Positions 18,675 through 30,407 of a stretch of DNA of 64,000 bases are shown in pieces. Position 1 is the stretch's first letter, and each line of letters starts with the position of its first letter. The notes beneath the pieces are model-generated. The model made no database searches, was not told where the DNA came from, and worked only from the letters and a program-made list of their open reading frames with translations. A program made the translations under genes and the position numbers. Source of the stretch: Linnemannia schmuckeri (taxonomy: Eukaryota > Mortierellomycota > Mortierellomycetes > Mortierellales > Mortierellaceae); the NCBI GenBank assembly GCA_029449235.1, contig JANATG010000016.1, positions 248,001 to 312,000 on the forward strand, read 5' to 3'.

Positions 18675-21600
18675 ACCTAATTTGCGAGGGAGAATATTAT
18701 GTTAGCCAATGTCAGTTCGACTGCCAAAACAACTGATGAATTTCTCGTGTGTGATAAGAAAGTTGCTCAGCGTTCACACAACGCACCTGTCGAGTCGACG
18801 AGAACTTGATTGTGACAGGAGAATGAGAGCAGAGGCCAGAAAATTAAATGTATTCGGTTCGCCGGTGCGGGTGAAGAAGAGAGCTCTTAGCTGAGGAAGG
18901 AGGTTCAAAGCAAAAGAAGGTTTAATCAAGAGGGAAAAGAGAGCACCCAAAAGGACATAAGGAGACGAATTCGTAGCTCACTATTCTCCCTTTTGAAGAC
19001 ATACCAGTGAGTCGTCTCCTCTACTGTAGACTGTACTGTTCCCTCTCTGGCGCAGACTTAAAAACAACGATCACTCACAGAGTGTCCCTTCTAAATAAAT
19101 AGAACTGGAAAAAATAGCTGTGTGGGTACTTGCACGAAGATTGCGGGGCCTTGTAGTTTTGTTTTTTGCACAGAGTCCAACAAAGATCTACCTTGTCGTC
19201 AATAAAGCTCCTTTAATCCTGACAGCCTGGTTAATTAAGAAAAAAGGGGGGGTGGAGCGACCGAATTACTAAAACTCTGCACAGCGATGGGGTAGCTAAC
19301 TGGCACTCTGCGGAGCACAAGGGTGTATATCAAATATGGGTCGGAAAAAATACGCGACTGCTATGTGAGTTCCTTACAGTGCGTGAACGAACTAGCTTGA
19401 CCAATAGCGTTGCACTGAACAGCACTGTTCTTACTAGCAGCTGTTTTACTGAACTGAAGGGAACTGGGCGAAGAGTAAGTCGTAGTGGTGACTGTCGAAG
19501 GAGAGAGATGTTCGAAAAAAGGACGAGCTGATTCTCTCTTTGCTGACGTTATTGTCTTGGTGATGATTCGGAATTGCGAATGTGACGATGATGAGAGACG
19601 AGGTGTTAGAGGTTGATAAGGAAAAGTAATCGTGAAGAAAAGTGCGATGAGGAACCGGTCGAGGAGAAAATGGCGATTAGGAAGTCGTTGTGAAGGAAGG
19701 GCGATGTAAATGTGTGTGAATCAAAGTACTGATGGTGGTGAGGGAGAGTGACCAGTCAAGAGGGAAGGTGCCTAAAGAAGAAGGAAAAAGGAGTAGAGTC
19801 TCTTTCTCTCTTTTTCTATCTCTTTTTCTCTCTCTCAGCCCTCGCTTTTTTTTTCTTTCCTGAGAAAAAAAGACTGGATGTCGATACGGTGTACTGTGCG
19901 TGTGCACAGAGGCATGCTTTTGCATGTATGCTCTGTACTGCACACAGAACAAGTGATGGGCACTCGGTAAGCAGAACAACCAGTGAGCACTTTGATCATC
20001 CAAGGCAAGGGGGCACCAATAACATAGGAATGGCGAGAGCAAGTAAAGGGGTTGGATCTACAAAAGGAGATCATTATGATAGGAGTGTAGGTAACGCGCA
20101 GGGCAGCTTCAGGCCCCAGTAGAGACAGGCGTCTCAATTGCCTTTTCTGGAGTTAGAGACTTACTAGCAGGGTAGTAATTTTATTTTTTTTCATTGGATA
20201 TAGGTTGGACAAAAAAAAAAGGGGAGGGGTGGATGAGGTGGCTATAGAAGAGCATAGGCAACTAGAAAGATGATGTTTATTGCAATGCCTACATAAGGTG
20301 TGGCATTGCCACTTTGAGACCATTTTGCGATTGTTTTGTGGTTAGATTCTCTTATTTGTTTTCTTTGCACACTGTTAATTGCATGTACTGCGAGAGAAAC
20401 TACGTACCTAAATGGCATCAGGAACACATACGTTTGTCATATCGTACTCGCACCATGCCCCTTCTTGTGTGTCTATCCTGTCTTACTCTCGATGAAACCT
20501 TCTATGCTCTTGCTTCCTTCTCGATGTTTGACATCCACTTCGGAAAGGGGATAATGTTTTACTGCGACTTTCGCCATTGTCGTCTCCGCGACAGGTGCTT
20601 ACTTTTATTCGCTATTTTTTGCATCTTGCCTGTCCAAAAAACCTTACTTACATTCTTTGACTGCAGTTACACCTTTTACTTTTTTGTTGGATTCCATCAC
20701 TTTGGAGTTGATTCGAGTTGTTTGGACAATCGTGTAATAGATGTGAGGGATAGGAAAGGAAGGAATTTGCAGCCATCCAGATGTCCACCACTCCATGATA
20801 GGTAGATGCCATGTCCTTCACTGTGCGGTTGAAGTATAGACACGGAATGAGAACAGATCGGCAATACTACAAAGGTTTCTTCCGTGGATGTTTTAAATGT
20901 TTTCGCTTGGGCAGTAAGGGAAGGGCAGCAATCACCCTCGCCGTTGACCTGAAAGGAAGAAAAGTAAACGAAAACAAAAATATGTCTGTGACGCCAAAGA
21001 GGGGCAATAAAGGAAGAAGAGTAAATTAGAGGAAGAAGAGGTGTAGTTGAGATGTCGCAGATGAGGGAAATGGCCTTCGCTACCCAATAGTCCGCTACGC
21101 TGACGTGTCCCCTGCACTGGCGCCTCCAGCTGTGTTTCTGAACGAAATAAAGCGTGTTATTTCTTGCACAATTTTAAGACCGTTGCAGTGCTCAAATTAG
21201 GGAAATCATATCGTACACAGCGTGTTGCATCCTTTTTCTTGGTTGAAAGAGATACAAAGCAAAAGAATGGGACTTTAGATAATATCGATTGTGCTGTTGA
21301 GGCCTAATTATCTGTGAGTGGTCGACCAGACAATGTTACTTTATTTCTGTCCATTACTCTGGGCCAATTCGCCACCTTTGTCAACTCTCGTCGATGCGAA
21401 TCATTTCTATTTGAGAAAATGGTCGGCTCTACCCGCTCCCAGAATGGATAGAAATGCATTATAAAAGATGGGAAGGAAAGAAAGGAGTTGCAGTAGAGGC
21501 ATAGGAGCATGAAAGTGTTGTGATGAAAAGGTAGAGGAGGCAGACAAACAGATATCATTGACCCCCCCTGCGAACAATTAAGTTCAGCATAATTAGTATT

Positions 21601-22490
21601 AACACAACATAACATTGCACTGAAACGAGATGCAATTACAACACCAATCCCATCATCTAGTCCTTGTCTCTGATTGCCGTTTGTCTCTTGCAATGAAAAG
21701 AAAAGAACGAAAGAGGTTACTACATAATCGAAAGGCCCACCGAATCGCTCGCTCACCCAAGTCACTTCCGAGGGCAACAATGCCTCCCCAGCTCTCGCGA
21801 ACCCCCTGGAGGGATCCATGAAGGTATGTAACCCCATTTACAATTTTGATCCCTGTTGCGGAGCTACCCTTTTCATCAAAGTCATACCCCGTCCTCACCA
21901 CACCGCTCCTAGTTGTATGCTAATGTTGAGAGATAGAGGACTTTTCAGGCATGCCACCATTGTGACTGATATCCCGATCGCCGAGCAGACCAAGTCGTCG
22001 TCTCTCAGAGTACCAGCCTTCAATGTTAATAAGTTTATGTTTTGCATCCCCTACTTCGTTTCTCTCCTGAAAGTGAGAGTGGATATTTCATCATGCAACA
22101 AGATTAGCCACTGTTCCCTACCCCACAAAGCGAGCTCGATAAAAAAAAAAAAAAAAAAAAAAAAAGACGATATCCTTGTTCGAGTCAGGGGATCAGAGCA
22201 TAGCATGAACGTTGATGGAAGCATGACTTTCATTGGAGGACCCTTATAACCCATAATGGATCTGAAAAGACGAATGAATAAAACGAAAGGGATCATTGAC
22301 TTTCCTTCTGTGAATGAGAGCGTCGTTGCATGAGCTGGATGACCTTGGTCCTTACTGAAGTTAACTTTGCTGTTGTTGGAACTTGTAGCGGACTGTTGTT
22401 GTTACTGGTTCTCGTTGAGGTTGAATTGTGCTGGTGGTGAAAGGGAACAAGAGGTATCGAAGGTGAGTCGCAAAAAAAAACGAGAGCATG
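18675..22490. other. Long region without recognisable gene
   Basis: Nearly 4 kb upstream of the NACHT gene shows only short open frames of low-complexity composition on both strands. It contains T-rich and A-rich runs, including a 25-bp A-run at about 22141-22165 that could be the tail of an old retroposed sequence. A spliced gene with very short exons or a non-coding RNA cannot be excluded. Confidence 0.45.
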
Positions 22491-22498
22491 GTAGTGAT

Positions 22499-22656
22499 AA
22501 AGGAAGAAAGGGAAGAAAGGGAAGAAAGGGAAGAGAGGGAAGAGAGGGAAGAGAGGGAAGAGAGGGAAGAGAGGGAAGAGAGGGAAGAAAGGGAAGAAAG
22601 GGAAGAGAGGGATGACAGGGATGACAGGGATGACAGGGATGACAGGGATGACAGGG
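22499..22656. repeat. 9-bp minisatellite
   Basis: About thirteen units of GGGAAGAGA/GGGAAGAAA are followed by five or six units of GGGATGACA. The period of nine keeps all frames open, giving spurious Arg-Glu-Glu or Leu-Ser-Ser proteins. It lies 70 bp left of the Tc1-like element. Confidence 0.85.
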
Positions 22657-22724
22657 GTTTGCGTGGTAGAGGAAGGGATAAGGAAAAGAGGCGTGCTACG
22701 TCACAGAAAACACGCAAACATGTA

Positions 22725-23902
22725 CAGTGACTGTCCATAAAGATTTTGACATAAACATTGTAATAAAAAAAATTCTTTAGGCCTTTTCCTTCTCTTCCCT
22801 CCTCCGTCTTCAAGATGACCTTATCTCTGGCGACGCAAAACAGAATTGTTGGTATGCATGAGGGCAACCCCGAGCTTTCCTATGCCGCCATCGGAAGGGC
22901 CTTAGAGGTCAGCCGCCAGACAGTGTCCAATGTCGTCAAACGATTCCGTGACAGAGGGACTGTGGAGATAAGGAATAGTCCAGGTCGACCCCGCAAGCTG
23001 AGTGCCAGAGACGAACGAGCTGTGGTGAATGCCAGCAAGAGAGACCGACGTATAGCCATTGGCACTATCGCCCAGTCCTTGGCACTTGATGTTGGCAGAG
23101 CTACCATCAGAAGAACTCTCCGTAGACGAGGTATCTTTTCGCGTATCGCCGTAGTTAAACCCTTCTTATCCGAGGACCATAAACGAGCGCGTTTGGCGTT
23201 CGCTAGGCAGTATGTTAACAGGCCGCTTGAGTATTGGAGGCAGGTTGTATGGACCGATGAGTCCTCGTTTGAGATTGGGAAGAACTATCGTCGTATACGG
23301 GTTCTCAGAACGGCAGGGGAGAAATACCACAGTGCCTGCCTTGCCCCTTCCTTTAAGAGTGGCCGCACTTCTGTGATGATTTGGGGTGCATTCGCGGGAA
23401 TCTCCATGTCACAACTTGTTCATATCCCTCCTGGGCAGAGAACAGCGGCTGACTTCGTCAATCTGATATACGAAGGCGAGTTGTTTGGATTCATGGAAGC
23501 ACTAGCCAATGCTGTCCTGCAAGAAGGAGAGAGTCCCATATTGATGGGAGATGGTGCCCCTATTCACAGGGCTCTTGTGTCAAGAAATTGGCTACAAGAG
23601 CATGGCATTGAAAAATTGATTTGGCCTGCCTGCTCCCCCGACCTAAATCCCATCGAGAATATATGGTCCGTATTGAAGGATGCCGTTCAGCGAAGGCGTA
23701 ACAGACCCAGAAATATTGAGGAGATGATAGTTGTGCTGCACGAGGAGTGGGATCTTATAAGAGACGACTTTCTCACACGTTTGTATTCGAGTCTTCCAGA
23801 GAGACTCCGGGCCGTTATCACCGCGAGAGGGGGTCACACCAAGTGGTAAACATAAAAAATAAATAATTTTCTCCGTGTCAAAATCTTTATGGCCAGTCAC
23901 TG
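22725..23902 (+). mobile_element. Tc1/mariner-type transposon, apparently complete
   Basis: This 1,178-bp element is bounded by TA dinucleotides at 22723-22724 and 23903-23904. The terminal inverted repeats start CAGTGACTGTCCATAAAG on the left and CAGTGACTGGCCATAAAG on the right, 28 bp with one mismatch. It contains one uninterrupted transposase gene. Removing it and one TA would leave an empty site reading AAACATGTACATGCGG. Confidence 0.95.
22815..23849 (+). CDS. Tc1-family DD34E transposase
   Basis: This encodes 344 residues and cuts and pastes the surrounding element. The N-terminal part holds two helix-turn-helix DNA-binding units (YAAIGRALEVSRQTVSNVVK and RATIRRTLRRRGI) separated by a GRPRK basic motif typical of Tc1-type enzymes. 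The catalytic triad is present: VWTDESSF, LMGDGAPIH, and the Glu in SPDLNPIENIWSVLK. Exactly 34 residues separate the second Asp from the Glu. No frameshift or stop is seen and the length is normal, so the enzyme may be active. Confidence 0.95.
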   Translation: MTLSLATQNRIVGMHEGNPELSYAAIGRALEVSRQTVSNVVKRFRDRGTVEIRNSPGRPRKLSARDERAVVNASKRDRRIAIGTIAQSLALDVGRATIRRTLRRRGIFSRIAVVKPFLSEDHKRARLAFARQYVNRPLEYWRQVVWTDESSFEIGKNYRRIRVLRTAGEKYHSACLAPSFKSGRTSVMIWGAFAGISMSQLVHIPPGQRTAADFVNLIYEGELFGFMEALANAVLQEGESPILMGDGAPIHRALVSRNWLQEHGIEKLIWPACSPDLNPIENIWSVLKDAVQRRRNRPRNIEEMIVVLHEEWDLIRDDFLTRLYSSLPERLRAVITARGGHTKW

Positions 23903-23904
23903 TA

Positions 23905-24239
23905 CATGCGGACAAAGCCAGCATGGTTACTCAAGCAATTAGCATAGAGACAAACAACGCATGAGCGTTAAATAGGGCTCCCTCAAGTAGCCAATATATA
24001 ATGTTTTCCTTAGTGATATCCCTTGAAGTGCATTAAAAAAGTATCCCCGAAGGAAATCAACGAAAAAATGAGGACAAGGATAGCGCCGGGTACAACTGAC
24101 CATACTCTTGTTCAACAACAACACCGGCACATGCAATCCTCCTCGATGGGAGAAAACTCGCTGCAGAATGTGGCCGCGACCTCTGCTCTTCAACCAAGTC
24201 CAAACAACCATACCGGTGTTGTTGGGAAGAGGATGCAAA
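23905..24239. other. Unassigned flank
   Basis: This lies between the transposon and the decayed F-box gene. It may hold the degraded 3' end of the latter, since - strand sequence such as LLDKLILHPLPNNTGM is protein-like, but alignment is not possible by eye. Confidence 0.3.
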
Positions 24240-25612
24240 ATCAATTTGTCCAGCAAAGGGGCGGCATCCATGATCGCCGGATCTGATTCTCGCGCCATGG
24301 TCGCGTCCAGTCCTTCAACAGCAACACTAAATTCGTCGCCTTGACCAACTGAGTGGTAGCCGCGGGGGCACCATTGACAGAGTCCAGATCGATGTCGCAG
24401 GAATAGATGTGCAGTGCATTCAGAGTGCTCATCGAGCCCAGTGTCTTGAAAGCCTCATGCCATGCTCGGGTCCTGTCGCTGGCTCTTGCCGAATCTCGAA
24501 ACTGCATGTAAATCTTCAACCTTGTTAAGTTTTACTCCCTGACTTTGTTGTCACTGACTCCTTGTCCAATGAAGAATTCGAAGGGGCCGATGAAGGCCTG
24601 CTGGAGCCTCATGGTATGCAACTTTGGACGAGTGAAGCAAATTCCTGATCAACTGGTGCTGCGGTGATCGAAATGGTGGTATGGGACACGAAAGAGGAAG
24701 AAAAGTGATCGCAGGCGAGAAAGTGGCATGGCGACTTTTCCATGGTTGTCGAAGAGGGAGAGAAAGTCGGTCTCACATTGTCCTTCGAGGTTAAGAAAGA
24801 CCGTCTCAAGCTGATCACAAGCAAGAAGTGTATTCTTGATGTCCAAAATCTTTTTCTGGTGACACATGGCTCTTCAATCCTGAGCTCTTCCAGTTGAGAA
24901 CAAGCCATGACTGGGCATAAGGAAAAAGAGCTGTGGTCTGAGTTTTGTGCGGCATGATGGTCAGCTTCTGCAAGTGGTTGCATTATTTGACTAGAAATAG
25001 GTCAAATTTGTTGATCGTCAACTCTTTCAATCCCTAAATATGATGTTCGCTCAATCTCTGCCCCTCACACTGATACCAACTGCCTCCTAAGCTGAGTCGA
25101 TCCAACTGTTGGGAGAGAGCATACAAGTCCTGGATAGGGACAGGTGGATCGCGAGTAGGAAGATCGATAGTAAGCCAGCGAAGCGACTCCATCTGACGAA
25201 TTGGAGCCCGAACGTCCTGCTCAAAGACCTTGGTTCGGCCGCGGATCGTCAAAGACTTCATGAGAGGGGATGATAAAAGCAAGTTAGCCATCTCAGCAGA
25301 CGTTGGCTCTGGATTGAGGATCTTATGGACATTTCCAATGTCGGTCCTGATTCGACAGTTGTCATGCCAGTTTAGGTGGTGGATTCGCTGGAGGTATTTG
25401 AGGTCAGCATCGTCGTACGGGGTGGCTTTGAACGCAAGTGGGCAAGAAGGACGGTGCCATTGCCAGGCACAAATCGAGTTCAGAGGGGTGTGGCGGAGTG
25501 TGTTATGGACCTCTTTGTTGGCTTGCATGGTTGTGATGAGGCTACGTCTGTCAGGATCTTTCCCGATCATTGAGAGGATTTCAGGTGGGAAGCGGCTAAA
25601 GTCGAGAGGCAT
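24240..25612 (-). pseudogene. F-box protein pseudogene (different subfamily)
   Basis: The gene starts at ATG 25612 with MPLDFSRFPPEILSMIG, a typical F-box opening, followed by SLITTMQANKEVHNTLRH. An open stretch of 192 codons continues to a stop at 25034-25036 with LRR-like segments (LLLSSPLMKSLTIRGRTKV, MESLRWLTIDLPTRD, LDRLSLGGSWYQCEG). Beyond it, fragments in other frames still look like the C-terminal half (LEELRIEEPCV, LETVFLNLEGQCETD, LGSMSTLNALHIYSCDIDLD). At least two frameshifts and one stop are therefore present. It is a different subfamily from the 3-8 kb copies. Its leader was also captured in both arms of the 8.5-12.6 kb palindrome. Confidence 0.7.
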
Positions 25613-26835
25613 CTTCGAGAAAATTGCCGTCTTGGAGAGAAAGGAGGATCCAAACCTAGGAAGAATGAAACCAAAGCTGGCTTGTCTATTAACTATGAAG
25701 GCGTAGCAGTAATGTGGGATAAAAAAAAGCCCATCGTTTATTGGCTGAAAAGGTCGGAGAGAAGAGAGAGGGAAAATAAGGGAGTTCGAAAATGAGAGGC
25801 TGCATGGAAGCCAGCCACCGCTACCCATTCGCTTCTCTGTCAGAAGACATTTATGACATAGTCCGACAACAAATTGCTTCTGGACCTGGCTCTTCTTCAG
25901 CCCCTTCTTGTGCCACTTCCCTGAAGCAAGGGGAAAAGGCAAAAAAAGGTTATTGCTCTTTATTCGAGAGAGGCGGATAAATAACTTGATATTGATTCAG
26001 GTTGAATGCCAACGAGGGGTGTCAAAATGGTCAGTCAGTCAACACAACAGTGAGGGCGAATGTCAGTACACAGTGGTGGGCTATGTTGCATGTAGCAAAA
26101 GGGAAGAGGTGCAGAGTCGAATGAGGGGGAAGGAAAAGGACAGGACAAAGCAAAGCGAGACAGTTTGTCAACCCTTCCTCTCTCCTTTTCCTTTCCCTCC
26201 AATGGACAAAAATGTGGCTTGGATTTTCTATTCATGCTGTAGAACACAAGTGGAATGATCAAGGGACGGATCAAGCAGCAAGAATAACTGTAAGGTGTCG
26301 TTAGTGTCACGGATTCGCTAGCTGGTCAACATAAGCGAACGACTGAAGCCAAAGAGGATGAGAGGTAGATGAAGACGAAGGTTTTTTTATAGAAATGCGC
26401 ATAAGTATAGGTAGTAATTAAAAAAAAATAGAAGAGTGCTCACCAAGTACACTCCACCCATCCAAAATAGCCAGCCCGAGCCAAGCTAATACTGCATTTC
26501 CCCCTCAAACGTAAGCTAAGGCTGTCTCAAGACCTTCCTTGCATTGCTGATGTTGCATCTCAGTGTCTGTCCACGCTATTAAGGGTAGTATATATCCTCT
26601 CAGTATATATACCAGGAATCAGAGACCCCAGCTTTCTCCATTTCCTCTCCTAGACGTTCATATTACTTTTTTTCGTGAAGAAACAAGGGATCTTACACAC
26701 ACGCAAAACAAACAACGAAACACACACGTACACATATACATACATACAAACACACATAACAAACAATATACAAACAGACAAAAAACACAAAAAAAAAATA
26801 GAAAAACAGAGAAATCGAACACAAATCATATCCAA
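25613..26835. other. Region without recognisable gene
   Basis: This contains the leader of the F-box pseudogene (to about 25.75 kb), then unassigned sequence and, from about 26690, strongly A/C-rich low-complexity DNA. TATA-like TATATATACC at about 26598-26612 precedes the decayed gene below. Confidence 0.4.
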
Positions 26836-27580
26836 AAAATGACTCCACAAAAAGACAAAAAAAATCAACAGCTGCTGAAACTCCAGCAAGCCTAGCTGCA
26901 GAAAACACAAACAATGATGGCCCTGAATCATCAACGAATAATACCAACACAGAACCTACTGCAGCAAAAAACACTTCTTTCTTAACACTCTCAACAAACA
27001 AACAATCTTCCTTCCAGTTCTCACGATAATGAAATGGAAGAAGTCACACTTCAAATTGTAAAGTCAAACCAGACAATAATACAAGAAGCAACGACGAGCT
27101 AAAAAAAGTTCAGTCTTGAAAACGAACAAATTGCACTGAACTTGCTCTCTCTCTCTATCAAACGAGACCAGCACTCCAAGAACGAAAAGCTGGAGCATAA
27201 CACTGAGTCTTTAATCGAAATGAAAGACAACAATACAGCGAAAATTGCTCGATTAATAAAATCAGTGGCGGATGTGAACTCCATCGCCATCATCATCAAC
27301 ACTGATATCACAAATACATCTGCATCATTCAACTCTTGCATCACTCCCATCATATTATCTTCCTTTTTTTGATAATGAGACAATCAAACCAATAAATGAT
27401 ATGTCCAGATTTTTATTCAAACGAGCACACAATGCTCTTCTCCCCGAGTTCTTTCATCCCCGCATCTACCTTGAACATTTCTTCACAGCCAGACTTGGTC
27501 CTGTACGATTTGAACGACCAGATCATCGTTTTCTCGTTTTGTTGATAACAGATCTCATAAATTTTAAATATGCTCCGTTG
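26836..27580 (+). pseudogene. Decayed gene of unknown family with coiled coil
   Basis: Coding-like segments follow one another in shifting frames. A start MTPQKDKK runs into an A8 tract, and one base of slippage there opens STAAETPASLAAENTNNDG. A second shift near 27022 opens NEMEEVTLQIVKSNQTIIQ. After a TAA, ENEQIALNLLSLSIKRDQ and KNEKLEHNTESLIEMKDN follow (helical, coiled-coil-like). A further shift near 27380 opens RFLFKRAHNALLPEFFHP. The composition is protein-like, but I do not recognise the family. Its 3' end overlaps the end of the NACHT relic on the other strand. Confidence 0.4.
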
Positions 27581-28572
27581 CCGCATGCTCAGCACCACCC
27601 AATGCCTTGTAGGTGTGCTTGAGAGGCTGTTGAAGCACTCGCAAGATCTTGACAAAGTTGTCGTTGATGAGGTGGCCTGGCCAATCGTCGTGAAGAAGCT
27701 GAACCAATCTTTGGTGAAGGACGAGGCCCAATAACGATTCGCGCTCCAGCCGTGCAATAATGGAAGTGAGAACGCTGCGATAGTCCTTTCGCTCGAGCAC
27801 AGGGGCGAGCAGCACAACCTCGGCAATAACAGCTGCATCCTTGTAAGTATCATTAAAGGACTTGGTGACCATCTAATCAGTGACGACAACTGCATCCTTT
27901 TGGGTAATATTAAGGAGCTTAGCGACCACCTGCCGAGAACTCTTGAGGAACTCGGAGATCGCCTGACCAGTAATCCATCGAAGACGACCCCTGCTCCTTC
28001 GAATCGTTCGCCATAGCGGTTATCCATGCTTCTTCACCCTTATTAAGATCGATGTTCTGGAAATTACCTTCAGCAATAACAGAGCACGGCATGGGTGACA
28101 AAGATGCCAACTTCTTGGGCAACAGGTTGTGGGCATACGCAAGCTGGAGTGCTGATTTGAAGCGAGATCCTGACTTTGGCAAAGGGGTGCCGAGAATGGG
28201 TTTGACAACATTGCGGAAGGTAATTGCCAGATGGAGTTGTTGGATGGCAGGTAGGGGCGAGGTCGCCCTAGTATGGGGATATCCAGTACCAGCACTGGTA
28301 GGATCGATAGCCGCCGGGGAGTTGACCAACTGGGTGCGTGATTCCTGAACAGTGAGTCCACTTGCGTCTTTTTTGGTTGTTACCGACACAGCTCCGCCGT
28401 CGACTTGACTGTCGTCGAGACATTTTAGGTCGTTATCAATATCCTGCACCTCAAGTTTGTCCTTGGAAAAGCAAACCTTCTTGACAGGAGCCTCAAGATT
28501 GAAAGGCCCAGTTTCTTCTTCGCAAGTTGTCTCTCTGCTCAATGGCCGTTTGTCCTTAGGATAATTATCCAT
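27564..28572 (-). pseudogene. NACHT/WD40-family N-terminal relic
   Basis: The gene starts at ATG 28572 (MDNYPKDKRPLSRE). The conserved part, AAVIAEVVLLAPVLERKDYR through HLINDNFVKILRVLQQ, matches residues about 175-255 of the intact NACHT protein (AIAEVALLGPILDRETYRDL, YLVNDDVVRTLKILQSYL). Lesions are a frameshift near 27985 and an in-frame TAG at 27873-27875. A tandem duplication of about 57 bp repeats V-KLLNITQKDAVVV / V-KSFNDTYKDAAVI. Nothing resembling the NTPase or WD40 part follows, so only the N-terminal module survives. Confidence 0.68.
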
Positions 28573-28968
28573 GTTGACACTATATAAATAAAGTGTGGGT
28601 GGCAGAATGTCAGAGGATGAAAAACGCGGCGAGTAAAACAGAGGCACATCAACAAAGGCATCGTTCTTTAACTTGGTTGTTTGTCACACTTGTGACGATA
28701 TTCTTTGTTCCGGTAGCGAGGGGTGATGTTAGGAACGGCATATGCGTATATTCACAACTGCTGGACGCAGCGCTCAGTTTGTTTATAGGCGTTGTTCTAG
28801 AATTGGTATGCATGAAACATCTCGTTTGTGGTTAGGACCTGTTATTGAAGATATGCTATGTTGTAAATGTCCGAGAGGGCGAGTAAGGACGTACCTAGCC
28901 GATGTGCGTAGCTCTCTTTCTGTGGTAGGTCGACGTTGGAATTTAGTACACAGTACCATAGTTTGATT
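28573..28968. other. Unassigned upstream region
   Basis: This is upstream sequence of the NACHT relic, with a TATA-like run (CTATATAAATAAAG) at about 28578-28592. I see no gene. Confidence 0.4.
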
Positions 28969-29743
28969 CAGTACATGGCTTCTACGCCCTATAACTCGTT
29001 AGAGCACGTGACCTCACCCCCCTGTGGGGATCTTGAGGGAGTTGCCCTTGGTTGGCCGAGTCGTTGGCGGCAGTGCCAGGTGTGACAGGGTCACTAGTCG
29101 GGGAAGAGGGAGAAGGGAAAGTGGAATTCTCCTCTACAACCCCTGTATTCAAAGGTGTGTCTCCAGGATCGACGGGCATAACTCAGGTAGCAGGCAAACG
29201 AGGAAAAAAGGATGTGTATGTGTGTATGTGTCTGTGTGTTGTGTGTCCCTTCTCAATATCGCAATAAAAACCAGTAACTCTCAAGACCTGCTCGTATCGT
29301 GGAAGAAGGTGATTTTATGTCAATTGCTATTCTCTAAAGACTGGAAACTACTACTGCTCCTAATGGTCAAAAAGGTACAGTGCTTACCTGCTCGTACCGT
29401 GGAAGAAGGTGCTTTTCCAGACACTCGCAGGCAAACGCGTAAAATAGTCAAAATGGCCATCAGAAGCTAAGTCACTCAAAATCACCACACCCCCCCCCTC
29501 CTTTCATCCCAACACTATTCCTCTACCCTTTTCTTCATGTTTTCTTTCTTTTCATCTTCCTGCCTCCTCCCTCATCGTAGCTTACTACGATCACTTAATA
29601 ACTAAGGGTCAATGCTCTCCACTTATTTGACAACATCCTCACTTTTTGTATGAAAGTGAGAGACAAAGGGATAGAGTCAGGGTTGAAAGAGAGGGAAGGT
29701 AGCATGGGCCCACTGAGTTACAGGGCGTAGAAGCCATGTACTG
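28969..29743. mobile_element. Inverted-repeat-bounded element carrying a LINE-like 5' module
   Basis: The ends are inverted copies of CAGTACATGGCTTCTACGCC followed by CT(A/G)TAACTC (28969-28997 and 29715-29743). The interior on the - strand (about 29500-29000) is a copy of 61010-61490, including a duplicated CTGCTCGTATCGTGGAAGAAGG block, a GT microsatellite and a short start frame MPVDPGDTPLNTGVVEEN. No clear target-site duplication is seen. It may be a non-autonomous DNA element that acquired a retrotransposon promoter, or a rearranged fragment. Confidence 0.5.
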
Positions 29744-30407
29744 AAATCTGCGAAATCAAATTACAGTACTATATACCGCAATTTGATTGATCCTTTTTTT
29801 TTTTGTCTTTCTTATTTGCAAGGAGGAAGAGGGATGAGAAAAGAAAAAAGAAAAGGAAGCAAAGGGCAATAATAGTCGTCTGTTCGGTAGAGGGTGAATG
29901 ATTGTATTTCGTTTGACGTTCGCGGAGAAATGTATGTATGTCTGTAAATGAGCGAGCGGATTGAATACCATGAAGGGAAAGACAAAGTCTACTGTGGGCC
30001 TGCTTCCACTGTGTAAAAAGTGGCTTCGACACCTTGCCGCCAGCTGATTTTGAGACCTACTTTCCGCTTTCCTGTCTCTCACTTCACACCATCTACAATA
30101 TCCACTGAGGTTACACAGAGAAAATTTCGACTTCATGGCTCTATGGTCCAGACCAAACTATGAACGCTACCTGTTTGACACATAAGCGCGGGGGGCCTTG
30201 CGTGGGCAGGGAGATTAACGCGATCAGCATAGCCATTGATACAGTGTGATTACTGCGGAGGGCGGAACCAGCTCAGGTACCAGAAACTGGCAGGAATAAA
30301 GACCGAATTCAGAGGCAGCCATTTGCCACGACTATTTTTTTCCGTGCCCCTTTGCAATTTTCTTTCTCAAAAATGTCTGTTTAATCAAACTGGTGTCACA
30401 AAGAAAA
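29744..30407. other. Unassigned gap
   Basis: AT-rich DNA downstream of the decayed NACHT gene. No gene is seen. Confidence 0.4.

Noticed and set aside
22172..22186. TTGTTCGAGTCAGG as a tRNA T-loop.
   Set aside because: No matching acceptor, D or anticodon stems nearby; it directly follows a poly-A run.
22499..22656. Tandem repeats as a CRISPR array.
   Set aside because: Contiguous 9-bp units without spacers, in a eukaryotic genome.
22361..22867. Long open frames with Leu-Ser-Ser or Arg-Glu-Glu repeats.
   Set aside because: Artefact of a 9-bp minisatellite whose period is a multiple of three.
26563..26895. Lys/Asn/Thr-rich open frame as a gene.
   Set aside because: Low-complexity A/C-rich DNA; the protein-like part starts only at about 26836 and in another frame.
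28969..29743. Calling this element a Tc1/pogo transposon from its CAGT ends.
   Set aside because: No flanking TA duplication and no transposase; class left open.
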